This document shows, piece by piece, positions 31,026 to 39,020 of a stretch of 43,554 nucleotides of DNA; positions within the stretch are counted from its first letter, which is position 1, and each line of letters opens with the position of its first letter. Origin of the DNA: Dactylosporangium sucinum (GTDB lineage: Bacteria; Actinomycetota; Actinomycetes; Mycobacteriales; Micromonosporaceae). The notes under the pieces were generated by a model. It did not search any database. It was not told the DNA's origin and saw only the letters and a program-made list of their open reading frames with translations. The stretch is taken from positions 1 through 43,554 of the forward strand of contig NZ_BMPI01000088.1 of NCBI RefSeq assembly GCF_014647515.1, in the 5' to 3' direction. A program made the position numbers and the translations under genes.

Positions 31026-32003
31026 TCAGGAAGTCCCGGCGGCGGTCCTGGCGAAGCGGCGGGCCAGGTGGCCGAAGGCGGCGACGAGCTCGGCCGGGCC
31101 GGCAACCTCGATCTCGGTGTCGAAGCGGGCGAGGGCGGCGGCGAGGCTGGGCCAGGACCACGAGCCGAGCGTGAGCCGGCAGCGGTCCGGGCCGAGCTCC
31201 TCGACGATCCCGTCGCGCGTGTAGCGGGCCACGGTGGCGGCGGGCAGGTCGAGGATCGCGGTGCCCTGGCAGGGCCAGGCGACGGTGCCCTCGTCGGCGC
31301 CGCGGAACCTGCCGGTGACGAAGGTGGTCACGTCGCCGCCGGGCAGCTCCCTGGGCGTGAAGCGGGGTCCGTTGGGGATGCGCAGGGTGATCCGGTCGGC
31401 GCGGAAGGTGCGCCAGTCCGACCGGTCGAGGTCCCACGCGACGAGGTACCAGCGCCCGTCCCAGGTGACGACGTGGTGCGGCTCGACGCGGCGCGGGGGC
31501 TCGTCCGCGGTCTCGGAGCCGTAGTCGAAGCGGAGGATCTCGTGGGCCCGCGCGGCGGAGCTGATCGCCAGGAGCGCATCGCGGTCGATCGGGGCGGCCG
31601 GCCGTGAGGCGGGCCGTTCGACGGCGGTGATCTGGAGGGCGTCGATGCGGTGCCGGAGCCGGGACGGCATGACCTGCCGGACGGTGGTCAACGCCCGTGC
31701 GGCCGCTTCGCCGGTGCCGTCGCCCAGTGTGGTCGCGGCGATCTGCAGCGCGATGGTGAGGGCGATGGCCTGCTCGTCGTCGAACAGCAGCGGCGGGAGT
31801 TCGGTGCCGGCGCCGAGCCGGTAGCCGCCGTCGGGTCCCTTGACGGCGGCGATGGGGTAGCCGAGCTCGCGCAGCCGGTCGACGTCGCGGCGCACGGTCC
31901 GCAGGCTGATGGCGAGCCGCTCGGCCAGCAGCGTGCCCGGCCAGTCGCGGCGCGTCTGCAGCAGCGACAGCAGGGCCAGCAGTCGAGCGGAGGTTTTCGG
32001 CAT
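31026..32003 (-). CDS. YafY-type HTH/WYL-domain transcriptional regulator
   Basis: The ATG at 32003 (MPKTSARLLALLSLLQ) is chosen because TAGATT ends 7 nt upstream, the leaderless pattern; a longer start adds ten residues. The product is 325 aa. It has an N-terminal HTH_11 domain (about 1-60; LAERLAISLRTVRRDVDRLRELGYPI) and a central WYL domain named for residues visible as GRWYLVAWD (about 190-200). A C-terminal WCX extension (about 230-320) follows. WYL regulators sense small ligands or nucleic-acid fragments. It is divergent from the VOC gene with an inverted repeat between them, so that gene is its likely target. Confidence 0.9.
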   Translation of the reverse strand: MPKTSARLLALLSLLQTRRDWPGTLLAERLAISLRTVRRDVDRLRELGYPIAAVKGPDGGYRLGAGTELPPLLFDDEQAIALTIALQIAATTLGDGTGEAAARALTTVRQVMPSRLRHRIDALQITAVERPASRPAAPIDRDALLAISSAARAHEILRFDYGSETADEPPRRVEPHHVVTWDGRWYLVAWDLDRSDWRTFRADRITLRIPNGPRFTPRELPGGDVTTFVTGRFRGADEGTVAWPCQGTAILDLPAATVARYTRDGIVEELGPDRCRLTLGSWSWPSLAAALARFDTEIEVAGPAELVAAFGHLARRFARTAAGTS

Positions 32004-32023
32004 GCGTCCGAATCTACCCACGG

Positions 32024-32046
32024 TAGGTGCCACATCCTGTCACCTA
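32024..32046. promoter_or_regulatory. Inverted repeat between WYL regulator and VOC gene
   Basis: TAGGTG (32024-32029) and CACCTA (32041-32046) are separated by 11 nt, a 17-bp centre spacing. It lies 7 bp upstream of the regulator's -10 and in the leader or promoter of the VOC gene. It is a good candidate operator for the WYL regulator. Confidence 0.5.
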
Positions 32047-32115
32047 TGCCGCCGAGCCTTGGTGATGACGCCGGCCGGACACCGTGACCGGAAACAACTC
32101 TCACCAGGAGTCTCG

Positions 32116-32583
32116 ATGAGCATCACCACCACCGCCCACCTCAACTTCCGCGGCAACGCCCGGGAGGCGCTGGAGTTCTACCGGTCGGTGTTCGGCGGCG
32201 AGATCATGGTCATCACGTACGGCGACTTCGGGATGCCGAAGGAACTGCCCGACGCCGGCAAGGTCGTCTGGGGCCAGGTCGCGGCCGGCGACGGCTTCCG
32301 CGTCATGGCCTACGACGTGCCCAGCCAGGCCGGAGCCGGCATCGCGCCGGCGCCCGCGACGCGGCGCGAGCACGGCATGACGCTGACCGGCGAGCCCTTC
32401 TTCCTGTCCGTCCGCGGCGAGACCGTCGACGAGGTCGGCGCGCTGTGGGAGAAGCTGGCCGATGGCGCCACCATCGTCGAGGCGTACGGCCCGGCGCAGT
32501 GGGCGCCGGCGTTCGGGATGCTGACCGACCGCTTCGGCATCACCTGGATCCTCGACGTCGCCGCCCAGTACGCCGACGCCTGA
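32116..32583 (+). CDS. VOC-family (PhnB/glyoxalase-like) protein
   Basis: The ATG at 32116 has AGGAG 5 nt upstream. The 155-aa product has the paired beta-alpha-beta-beta-beta modules of PhnB-like VOC proteins (LNFRGNAREALEFYRSVFGGE; GEPFFLSVRGETVDEVGALWEKLADGA; FGMLTDRFGITWILDV). Most PhnB-like members lack the complete metal set of glyoxalases, and the metal ligands are not obvious here. Its reaction is unknown. It is divergent from, and likely regulated by, the WYL protein. A strong terminator follows. Confidence 0.88.
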   Translation: MSITTTAHLNFRGNAREALEFYRSVFGGEIMVITYGDFGMPKELPDAGKVVWGQVAAGDGFRVMAYDVPSQAGAGIAPAPATRREHGMTLTGEPFFLSVRGETVDEVGALWEKLADGATIVEAYGPAQWAPAFGMLTDRFGITWILDVAAQYADA

Positions 32584-32592
32584 TCCCCGCCC

Positions 32593-32645
32593 TCCGGCAC
32601 CGGGACGCGGCGGCGCCAGCCCGGCCGACTCGTCCCGGTGCCGGA
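32593..32645 (+). terminator. Terminator between VOC and aldo/keto reductase genes
   Basis: A perfect 15-bp inverted repeat (32593-32607 / 32631-32645; arm TCCGGCACCGGGACG) with a 23-nt loop that can pair further. It starts 9 nt after the VOC stop. Confidence 0.7.
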
Positions 32646-32672
32646 TCCCCCGGCCATGAGAAGGAGCCATGC

Positions 32673-33719
32673 ATGCGCACGCGTCCCCTGGGCCGCACCG
32701 GCATCCAGGTCAGCCCCTACTGCCTCGGCACCATGATGTTCGGCCCGAACGGCAACCCCGACCACGACGACTGCATCCGAATCATCCACCGGGCCCTCGA
32801 CGCCGGTATCAACTTCATCGACACCGCCGACGTCTACGGCGGCGACGGCGAGACCGAACGGATCGTGGGCAGGGCCCTGCGCGGCCGCCGCGACGACGTC
32901 GTGCTCGCCACCAAGGTCAACGGCCCGATGGGCACGGATCCCAACCGGCGCGGCAACTCCCGCCGCTGGATCCTCACCGCGGTCGATGCTTCGCTGCGTC
33001 GCCTCGGCGTCGAGCACATCGACCTCTACCAGGTCCACCACCCCGAACCCGGCACCGACATCGAGGAGACCCTCGGCGCGCTGACCGACCTCCAACGTGC
33101 GGGCAAGGTGCGCGCGATCGGCCACTCCAGCCTGCCGGCCGCGGAGATCGTCGAGGCCCAGTGGGTCTCCGAGCGGCGCGGACTGGCCCGCTTCCGCACC
33201 GAACAGCCGCCGTACTCGATCCTGAACCGCGGCATCGAACGCGAGATCCTCCCGGTCTGCGCACGCTACGGGCTCGGCACGCTCGTCTGGAGCCCGCTGG
33301 CCATGGGCCTGCTCACCGGCCGCTACCGCAAGGGCGGCGGCGAGCGGGCCGCCCGGGCCCGGATGCACTGGGTGCCCAGACACATGACCGACGAGCGCAA
33401 GCTCGACGCCGTCGAGCGGCTCATCCCGATCGCCGACCAGGCCGGGCTGACGCTGACCCACCTCGCCCTGGCCTTCACCGTCGCCCACCCGGCGGTCACG
33501 TCGGCCATCATCGGCCCGCGCACCACGGCCCACCTCGACGACCTGCTCGCCGGCGCCGGCACGACCCTCGACGACGACATCCTCGACCGGATCGACGAGG
33601 TCGTCCCGCCCGGCGTCGACCTCGGCCCGATCGACGTCTCCTACGTGCCGCCGGAGCTCGCGCAACCCCACCTGCGCCGCCGCCGCACCGCCGACCGCGC
33701 CGCAGCAGGCCGGAGATGA
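32673..33719 (+). CDS. Aldo/keto reductase
   Basis: The ATG at 32673 follows AAGGAG (32661-32666). The protein is 348 aa with the (beta/alpha)8 AKR fold. The catalytic tetrad is visible as Asp50, Tyr55 (FIDTADVYGGDGETE), Lys81 (LATKV) and His122 (QVHHPE). The C-terminal NADPH-binding segment reads TSAIIGPRTTAHLDDLL. It reduces aldehydes or ketones in the cytosol; the sequence resembles the YajO/AKR11-type group of actinomycetes. No operon partner is clear: a terminator precedes it, and it is convergent with the ECF42 gene 15 nt downstream. Substrate unknown. Confidence 0.92.
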   Translation: MRTRPLGRTGIQVSPYCLGTMMFGPNGNPDHDDCIRIIHRALDAGINFIDTADVYGGDGETERIVGRALRGRRDDVVLATKVNGPMGTDPNRRGNSRRWILTAVDASLRRLGVEHIDLYQVHHPEPGTDIEETLGALTDLQRAGKVRAIGHSSLPAAEIVEAQWVSERRGLARFRTEQPPYSILNRGIEREILPVCARYGLGTLVWSPLAMGLLTGRYRKGGGERAARARMHWVPRHMTDERKLDAVERLIPIADQAGLTLTHLALAFTVAHPAVTSAIIGPRTTAHLDDLLAGAGTTLDDDILDRIDEVVPPGVDLGPIDVSYVPPELAQPHLRRRRTADRAAAGRR

Positions 33720-33734
33720 CCGGACGCACGCAAC

Positions 33735-34916
33735 TCAGCCGTGCAGGGTTCGACGGGACTGCAGGAAGGCACGCTCGGTCTCGTTGGTGGCCAGCGCGAT
33801 GGCCTGGTCGTAGGCGGCTCGGGCCGCTGCGTCGCGGCCGAGCCGGGCCAGCAGTTCGGCCCGGGTGGCGGGCAGCCGGTGGTAGCCCGGGAGGTCGACG
33901 TCCGCCAGGGCGGCGAGGGCCGCCGCCGGTCCGTGCACCTCGGCGACGGCGACCGCACGGTTGAGCGCGACGACCGGGGTCGGCGCGAGCGCGAGGAGCT
34001 GGTCGTAGAGGGCCAGGACCTGCGGCCAGTCGGTGGCGGCGCCGTCGGTGTGCACCGCGCTGATCGCCGCCTGGACCTGGTACGGGCCGGGCCGGTTGCG
34101 CCGCAGGCAACGGCGGACCAGGTCGTGGCCCTCGGCGATGAGTGTCCGGTTCCACAACGACCGGTCCTGGTCGGCCAGCAGCACCAGTGCGCCGGTCGGG
34201 TCGAGCCGGGCCGGGCGGCGCGCCTCGGTCAGCAGCAGCAGGGCGAGCAGGCCGAGGACCTCGGGCTCGTCGGGCATCAACGCGGCGAGCTCGCGCGCGA
34301 GCCGGATCGCCTCGGCGCACAGGTCCGTCCTGATCAGCGGTCCGGCGGTGGCCGCGTAGCCCTCGTTGAACATCAGGTAGAGCACGGTGAGCACCGGCGG
34401 CAGCCGGTCCGGCAGCTCATGTTCGGCCGGTACCCGGTAGGGGATGCCGGCGTCGCGGATCTTCTTCTTGGCGCGCACGATCCGCTGGGCGACGGTCGCC
34501 TCCTGGACCAGGTACGCCCGGGCGATCTCCGGTACTTCGAGGCCGCCGAGCAGGCGGAGCGTGAGGGCGGTCCGCGCGTCGGGAGCGAGCGCCGGGTGGC
34601 AGCAGGTGAAGATGAGTCGTAGCTGGTCGTCCTGCACCGGTCCCACCTCCTGGGGCTCGTCCTGCTGGTGCAGCAGCAGGGCCTGGGCGTGCCGGGCCTC
34701 GCGGATCGACTCGCGGCGGAGCCGGTCGACGGCCCGGTTGCGTGCGGTGGTCACGATCCAGGCGCCCGGATTCGGCGGCGGGGTCTGCCACTTCTGCAGC
34801 GCCGTCGCGAAGGCGTCCTGGACCGCCTCCTCGGCGAGGTTGATGTCGCCGAGGAGGCGGGCCAGGGTGGCGACGCAGCGGCCGTACTCCGCGCGGTAGA
34901 TGCTCGCCAGGTCCAT
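33735..34916 (-). CDS. ECF42-type sigma factor with C-terminal TPR-like domain
   Basis: The ATG at 34916 gives 393 aa; the upstream extension of the frame overlaps the DGPF gene. It has sigma region 2 (MDLASIYRAEYGRCVATLARLLGD, EEAVQDAFATALQKW) and region 4 (LTLRLLGGLEVPEIARAYLVQEATVAQRIVRAKKKI). A large C-terminal domain (about 185-393; HELPDRLPPVLTVLYLMFNEGY and helical TPR-like repeats) follows. This architecture and the adjoining DGPF/YCII gene define ECF42, a group that lacks an anti-sigma factor and is thought to be self-controlled through its C-terminal extension. It lies 20 nt downstream of the DGPF gene, in one operon. Confidence 0.92.
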   Translation of the reverse strand: MDLASIYRAEYGRCVATLARLLGDINLAEEAVQDAFATALQKWQTPPPNPGAWIVTTARNRAVDRLRRESIREARHAQALLLHQQDEPQEVGPVQDDQLRLIFTCCHPALAPDARTALTLRLLGGLEVPEIARAYLVQEATVAQRIVRAKKKIRDAGIPYRVPAEHELPDRLPPVLTVLYLMFNEGYAATAGPLIRTDLCAEAIRLARELAALMPDEPEVLGLLALLLLTEARRPARLDPTGALVLLADQDRSLWNRTLIAEGHDLVRRCLRRNRPGPYQVQAAISAVHTDGAATDWPQVLALYDQLLALAPTPVVALNRAVAVAEVHGPAAALAALADVDLPGYHRLPATRAELLARLGRDAAARAAYDQAIALATNETERAFLQSRRTLHG

Positions 34917-34936
34917 GTCGGGTGACCGGCGCCTGT

Positions 34937-35290
34937 TCAGGCCTGGGACAGGTCGTCGAAGGGGCGCACCTCGACCGGGCCGCAGGCCGCCGCGCACTTC
35001 TCGGCCCAGGCCAGCGCCTGGTCCAGGTCCGCGCACCGGATGACCCAGAACCCGGCGAGGTGCTCCTTCGTCTCGGCGAACGGCCCGTCGCTCATGGTGG
35101 TGGTGCCGTTCTCGATCCGCACGACGGTGGCGCTGTCCGGCGACAGGAGGCCGCCGGCGAAGACCCAGGCGCCCGCGGCCCGCAGCTCGTCGTTGATCCG
35201 ATCGGTCTCCCTGAACATGGTCTGCGTCTGCTCGTCGGACGGCGCCGGCGCGCCCTCGACGGAGTGCACGGCAAGCAGGTACTGCTTCAT
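34937..35290 (-). CDS. DGPF/YCII-domain protein, ECF42 partner
   Basis: A 117-aa soluble protein with the YCII fold and the literal SDGPFAETKEHLAGFWVI motif (about residues 68-84). Proteins of this family are the conserved genomic partners, and often the targets, of ECF42 sigma factors. It precedes the ECF42 gene by 20 nt on the same strand. The biochemical role of DGPF proteins is unknown; a ligand-binding or muconolactone-isomerase-like fold is typical. Confidence 0.93.
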   Translation of the reverse strand: MKQYLLAVHSVEGAPAPSDEQTQTMFRETDRINDELRAAGAWVFAGGLLSPDSATVVRIENGTTTMSDGPFAETKEHLAGFWVIRCADLDQALAWAEKCAAACGPVEVRPFDDLSQA

Positions 35291-35340
35291 GACGGTCCTT
35301 CCGGTGGTTCGACGGTGGGACGGCGACGGGAAACGCCGGA

Positions 35341-35754
35341 TCAGGCGGCCAGGCGGCGCGCGACAGCGGGGATCACGATCGCGGCCGCGACCAGGTGGGT
35401 GAGCATCAGCAGCACCTTGGTGGCCGCCCCGGCGTCGGCGATCACGTCCGGCACCAGCGACAGGACGGTCAGCGCCACCGTCGTGCGGACGAACGTGCGC
35501 CGCGGACGCCGGGCGAAGCGGGACAGCAGCGCCGCGATGGCCACGCCGACCAGCGAGAAGACGGCGGTCAGCACGCCGAACCCCGAGACCGGGATCGGGG
35601 CGCCGGCCATGTCGAGGCTGATCCCCGCCGCGTGGCCGGCGGCGGCGACGGCCATGGTGGCGGCGCTCGCGGCAGCCGCGGCGACGACGCCGGTCCCGAT
35701 CAACGCACCGATGGTCGAAGCGGTGGCGCGGGTCGTGCGCACGGTGGTGGTCAT
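35341..35754 (-). CDS. Four-helix membrane protein, DUF6069-like
   Basis: The ATG at 35754 follows GGAGG (5-nt spacing). The 137-aa product has four hydrophobic helices (about 14-38, 52-78, 85-105, 112-133), with RFARRPRRTF as a positive inside loop. It matches the general form of DUF6069 proteins. It ends 50 nt before the DGPF gene, so it could be the first gene of the ECF42 unit. Function unknown. Confidence 0.75.
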   Translation of the reverse strand: MTTTVRTTRATASTIGALIGTGVVAAAAASAATMAVAAAGHAAGISLDMAGAPIPVSGFGVLTAVFSLVGVAIAALLSRFARRPRRTFVRTTVALTVLSLVPDVIADAGAATKVLLMLTHLVAAAIVIPAVARRLAA

Positions 35755-35999
35755 GGTGCCCTCCAACGGGTGTGCGGACCGGCTCGGTGCCGGGCTCTCA
35801 CCAGGGCTACGAAAACGGCCAGCCCCGATCGACAGGCACGCCCACATCTTTTTCCGGAGACTTTCGACGCCGGCGTACGCCGAGGCGGTCCCCGGGCATA
35901 GCGGACGAACCCGACGATACGCCGGTGACGCCCGCGGCACGCGCCGCGCTGGGGTGGGGTAACCAGCGCCGCGGGCGGTCTGTCGGTACGTTCAAGGGC

Positions 36000-36041
36000 A
36001 TGTCTCTGCGGTACCCCACGGCACCCCGGCCGGGCCGATGA
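36000..36041 (+). CDS. 13-codon ORF overlapping the helicase start (possible leader peptide)
   Basis: An ATG at 36000 opens a 13-codon frame (MSLRYPTAPRPGR). Its TGA overlaps the helicase ATG as ATGA (36038-36041). TACGTT (35987-35992) ends 7 nt before this ATG, so a leaderless mRNA would begin at the short ORF. The helicase gene has no convincing ribosome-binding site of its own. Its translation would then depend on termination-reinitiation from the short ORF. The product itself has no recognised function. Confidence 0.55.
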   Translation: MSLRYPTAPRPGR

Positions 36042-38251
36042 CGGCGCCGAGCCGGCGCGAGACGCGTGCGCTGCTTGCCCGGGCGGCTGAGGTACAGGAC
36101 GATGCCGGGGCGATCGTCGACATCCTCCAGGCCGCGCGTGCGGAGGTCGTCGAGGCGTACGCCATCGCGAGCGAGCCCCAGGTCTGGGCCGCGATCGGGA
36201 AGATGTCCATCGAGACCGTCAAGGACACCGTGGACGGGCGGGCCCGGCTGGACGAGCTGCCGGCGCACGGGATCTGCTCGGTCGCCGACGTGCTCAAGGC
36301 CGGGGCGGACCGGCTGACCGCCGTGCCCGGCATCGGTGACGGCACCGCCCGCAAGACCATCCACGCCGCTGAGCAGCTCAAGCGGGCGGCGCGGGACTCG
36401 CTGCAGTTCCGGATCGAGTTCGACCCGAAGAACGCGGACATGACCCGGCTGGTGCGGGCGCTCGCGCGCTGGGGCGCGGTGTGGCACGCGGCCGGGGCAC
36501 ACGAGCATGACGCGGGCAAGCTTGCCGCGGAGCTGGCGAGGGAGCTACCGGTCGCCGGACCTGCCTCGGCGGGTCGGGTGCGCCGGCTGTTCATGCGGGC
36601 CGGGGACAAGGCCGTCGCCGACGACGCGGCGCGGCGGGTGCGAGCGATGGTGGAGACCGCCGAGGCCGGTGGGCTGCCGCGGGCCGCCCGGGAGGCGCGC
36701 GCGGTCCGAACGCCGGGCGACAGGCAGGCCTGGCGCGACTTCGAGCAGCGCTCGGCGGACTACTACGGCCTGCTCAGCCAGGTCGTCGGACTCGGCGGCG
36801 ACGTCGCGGCGAGCGAAGGGTTCCTGCCCGCCGACATCGTCGAGCGGGTCGGCGCGCAGCAGCTGGACACGTCCCGGCTCAACGACAGCCTCCGGTTGCG
36901 CGGATACCAGTCGTTCGGCGCCCGGTTCGCCCTGGTCCAGCGGCGGGTCGTGCTCGGCGACGAGATGGGGCTGGGCAAGACCGTGCAGGCCATCGCCGCC
37001 ATGGCGCACCTGGCCGCCCGCGGCGCCACGCACTTCCTCGTCGTCTGCCCGGCCAGTGTACTGATCAACTGGTCTCGCGAGATCACCAGGCACTCGACGA
37101 TTCCGGTCGTCAGCCTGCACGGCAACGGCCGGGCCCGGGCGGTGGCCCGGTGGCGCAACGCGGGCGGCGTCGGCGTGGTCACGTTCGGCTCGCTCGGCGC
37201 GCTCGGGCTGCCCCCGCCCCGGCCCGCGCTGCTGGTCGTCGACGAGGCACACTACGTGAAGAACCCGAACGCGAAGCGGTCGCAGGCGGTCAACCGGGTC
37301 GCGGCGGAGTCCGAGCGGGTGCTGTTCCTCACCGGCACCCCGATGGAGAACCGGATCGACGAGTTCCGCGCCCTGATCGAGCACCTGCGGCCGGACGTCG
37401 CCGCCGGCATGGGGCCCGAGCACGCCGCGATCAGCGTCGAGGCGTTCCGGCGCGCGGCGGCCCCGGTGTACCTGCGCCGCAACCAGCCCGACGTGCTCAC
37501 CGAGCTGCCGGAGCTGGTCCAGGTCGACGAGTGGGAGGAGTTCGGCGCCGAGGACGGGGCCGCGTACCGCGAGGCGGTGCGCGAGGGCAACTTCATGGCC
37601 ATGCGCCGGGCCGCGTTCGCCGTCCGCCGCCCGCACGACTCGGCGAAGCTGACCCGCCTGCTCGAACTGACCCGGGAGGCGATGGCCAACGGCCGCAAGG
37701 TCGTGGTCTTCTCGTACTTCCGCGACGTCCTGGAGACCACCGGAGCCGCCCTCGGCGCCGACGCCCGCGGTCCGATCACCGGCTCGACACCGGTCGCCGA
37801 CCGCCAGCGCATCGTGGACGAGTTCTCCGCATCGCGGAAGCCGGCCGCGCTGGTGTGCCAGATCGAGGCCGCCGGGGTCGGCGTGAACATCCAGGCCGCC
37901 TCGGTGGTGATCCTGTGCGAGCCGCAGGTCAAGCCGTCGATCGAGGCCCAGGCGATCGCCCGGGCACATCGGATGGGACAGGTGCGTACCGTCCAGGTGC
38001 ACCGCCTGCTGATCGCCGACTCGGTCGACGAGCGGATGATCGAGCTCCTCGGCTCGAAGGCCCAGCTCTTCGACGCGTACGTCCGCCACAGCACGATCGC
38101 GCAGGCCGCCCCGGGCGCGGTGGACATCTCCGAGGTACAGCTGGCGCGGATGATCGTCGCGCAGGAGCAGCAACGGCTGGCGGGCACCCCGGAGCCGCCC
38201 CGCCGCCTGGTCGCCACCACACCGGCCACCGAGCAGGCCCGCCGGCCGTGA
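36038..38251 (+). CDS. SNF2-family DNA helicase/translocase with N-terminal HhH motif
   Basis: The protein is 737 aa. A helix-hairpin-helix DNA-binding motif lies near 95-110 (LTAVPGIGDGTARKT). The SNF2 ATPase core has Walker A GDEMGLGKT (307-315), motif II DEAH (402-405) and motif III FLTGTPMENRIDEF. The helicase C domain shows QIEAAGVGVNIQAAS and motif VI AIARAHRMGQVRTV. The N-terminal 280 residues otherwise match no domain I can name. SNF2 proteins move along duplex DNA and remodel protein-DNA complexes in repair or transcription. It starts inside the ATGA overlap with a 13-codon leader ORF. It stands alone, so no restriction, defence or repair partner points to a specific role. Confidence 0.92.
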   Translation: MTAPSRRETRALLARAAEVQDDAGAIVDILQAARAEVVEAYAIASEPQVWAAIGKMSIETVKDTVDGRARLDELPAHGICSVADVLKAGADRLTAVPGIGDGTARKTIHAAEQLKRAARDSLQFRIEFDPKNADMTRLVRALARWGAVWHAAGAHEHDAGKLAAELARELPVAGPASAGRVRRLFMRAGDKAVADDAARRVRAMVETAEAGGLPRAAREARAVRTPGDRQAWRDFEQRSADYYGLLSQVVGLGGDVAASEGFLPADIVERVGAQQLDTSRLNDSLRLRGYQSFGARFALVQRRVVLGDEMGLGKTVQAIAAMAHLAARGATHFLVVCPASVLINWSREITRHSTIPVVSLHGNGRARAVARWRNAGGVGVVTFGSLGALGLPPPRPALLVVDEAHYVKNPNAKRSQAVNRVAAESERVLFLTGTPMENRIDEFRALIEHLRPDVAAGMGPEHAAISVEAFRRAAAPVYLRRNQPDVLTELPELVQVDEWEEFGAEDGAAYREAVREGNFMAMRRAAFAVRRPHDSAKLTRLLELTREAMANGRKVVVFSYFRDVLETTGAALGADARGPITGSTPVADRQRIVDEFSASRKPAALVCQIEAAGVGVNIQAASVVILCEPQVKPSIEAQAIARAHRMGQVRTVQVHRLLIADSVDERMIELLGSKAQLFDAYVRHSTIAQAAPGAVDISEVQLARMIVAQEQQRLAGTPEPPRRLVATTPATEQARRP

Positions 38252-38373
38252 CCTACGGGTCGAGCCGCCGCCGGTGCGCCCGATCGCGTACCGGCCCCCG
38301 GGGAGGCGCAGCTCGGCCTCCGTGCCCGCGACGTCCGGCGCCGGTCAGGCGCGCACAGGTCTCGCTCGCCGCG

Positions 38374-38401
38374 CCGGCCGCCGGCCGCCGGCCGCCGGCC
38401 G
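38374..38401 (+). repeat. 7-bp tandem repeat (CCGGCCG x4)
   Basis: Four exact contiguous copies of CCGGCCG end 3 nt before a -10-like TAGAGT (38405-38410), in the region where a -35/-10 spacer would lie. Copy-number change would alter promoter spacing. Confidence 0.75.
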
Positions 38402-38456
38402 CGGTAGAGTCGGTCGCGCTCGGCGAAACGACGCCGGCGAAACGGGGGGAGGCTCG

Positions 38457-38843
38457 TTGACGAGCAGACTGCTGCAGGTGGTGGTCGACTGCCGGGACCC
38501 GCATCGGCTGGCCGGGTTCTGGGCGGCCGTCCTGGAGTACCGGGTCATCGAGGACAAGGGCGACCAGGTCGAGATCGCCTCGTGGGAGCCGACCGTGGAG
38601 GCGGTCCGCCGGGAGCCGATGCCCTCGACGGTCATGTTCATCAAGGTCCCCGAGGACAAGCTCACGAAGAACCGGCTGCACCTCGATGTCATGCCGTTCG
38701 ACGTGACCCAGGACGCCGAGGTCGAGCGCCTGATCGGCCTCGGCGCCCGGCGGGTCGACATCGGCCAGGGCGAGCAGAGCTGGGTCGTCATGGCCGACCC
38801 GGAGGGCAACGAGTTCTGCGTGCTGCGCAGCATCGCACCGTAG
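38457..38843 (+). CDS. VOC-family (glyoxalase-like) protein, TTG start
   Basis: A strong ribosome-binding site (GGGGGGAGG, 38444-38452) sits 4 nt before a TTG at 38457; no ATG or GTG nearby fits. The 128-aa product is a single-length VOC fold (MTSRLLQVVVDCRDPHRLAGFW; KNRLHLDVMPFDV; WVVMADPEGNEFCVL). It resembles the actinobacterial glyoxalase-like Glyoxalase_6 group. The reaction is unknown. It has its own promoter-like TAGAGT at 38405-38410 next to a 7-bp tandem repeat. Confidence 0.88.
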   Translation: MTSRLLQVVVDCRDPHRLAGFWAAVLEYRVIEDKGDQVEIASWEPTVEAVRREPMPSTVMFIKVPEDKLTKNRLHLDVMPFDVTQDAEVERLIGLGARRVDIGQGEQSWVVMADPEGNEFCVLRSIAP

Positions 38844-39020
38844 TGCGAGGAGAGTTCGCGTAGCGGGGTCCGGGTGTGCGGCCTCCGCACCGCCACCACG
38901 CCGTCGATCTCCCCGGCGGAGGTGCATTGCGGGAGCGCTCAGCCGCGGCGGCGTCGGCGGCCGTGACCCGGACGGGTCGGGGCCGCCGGCGCTCGAACTC
39001 GGCCAACGTTCGGTGACCGG

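Noticed and set aside
36038..38251. SNF2 helicase as part of an anti-phage defence system
   Set aside because: No nuclease, methyltransferase or other defence-type gene adjoins it; neighbours are an ECF42 unit and a VOC gene.
38844..39020. Extra gene in the gap between the VOC gene and the aldehyde dehydrogenase
   Set aside because: Only short shadow frames occur in these 177 bp between convergent genes; no start signal or domain was found.
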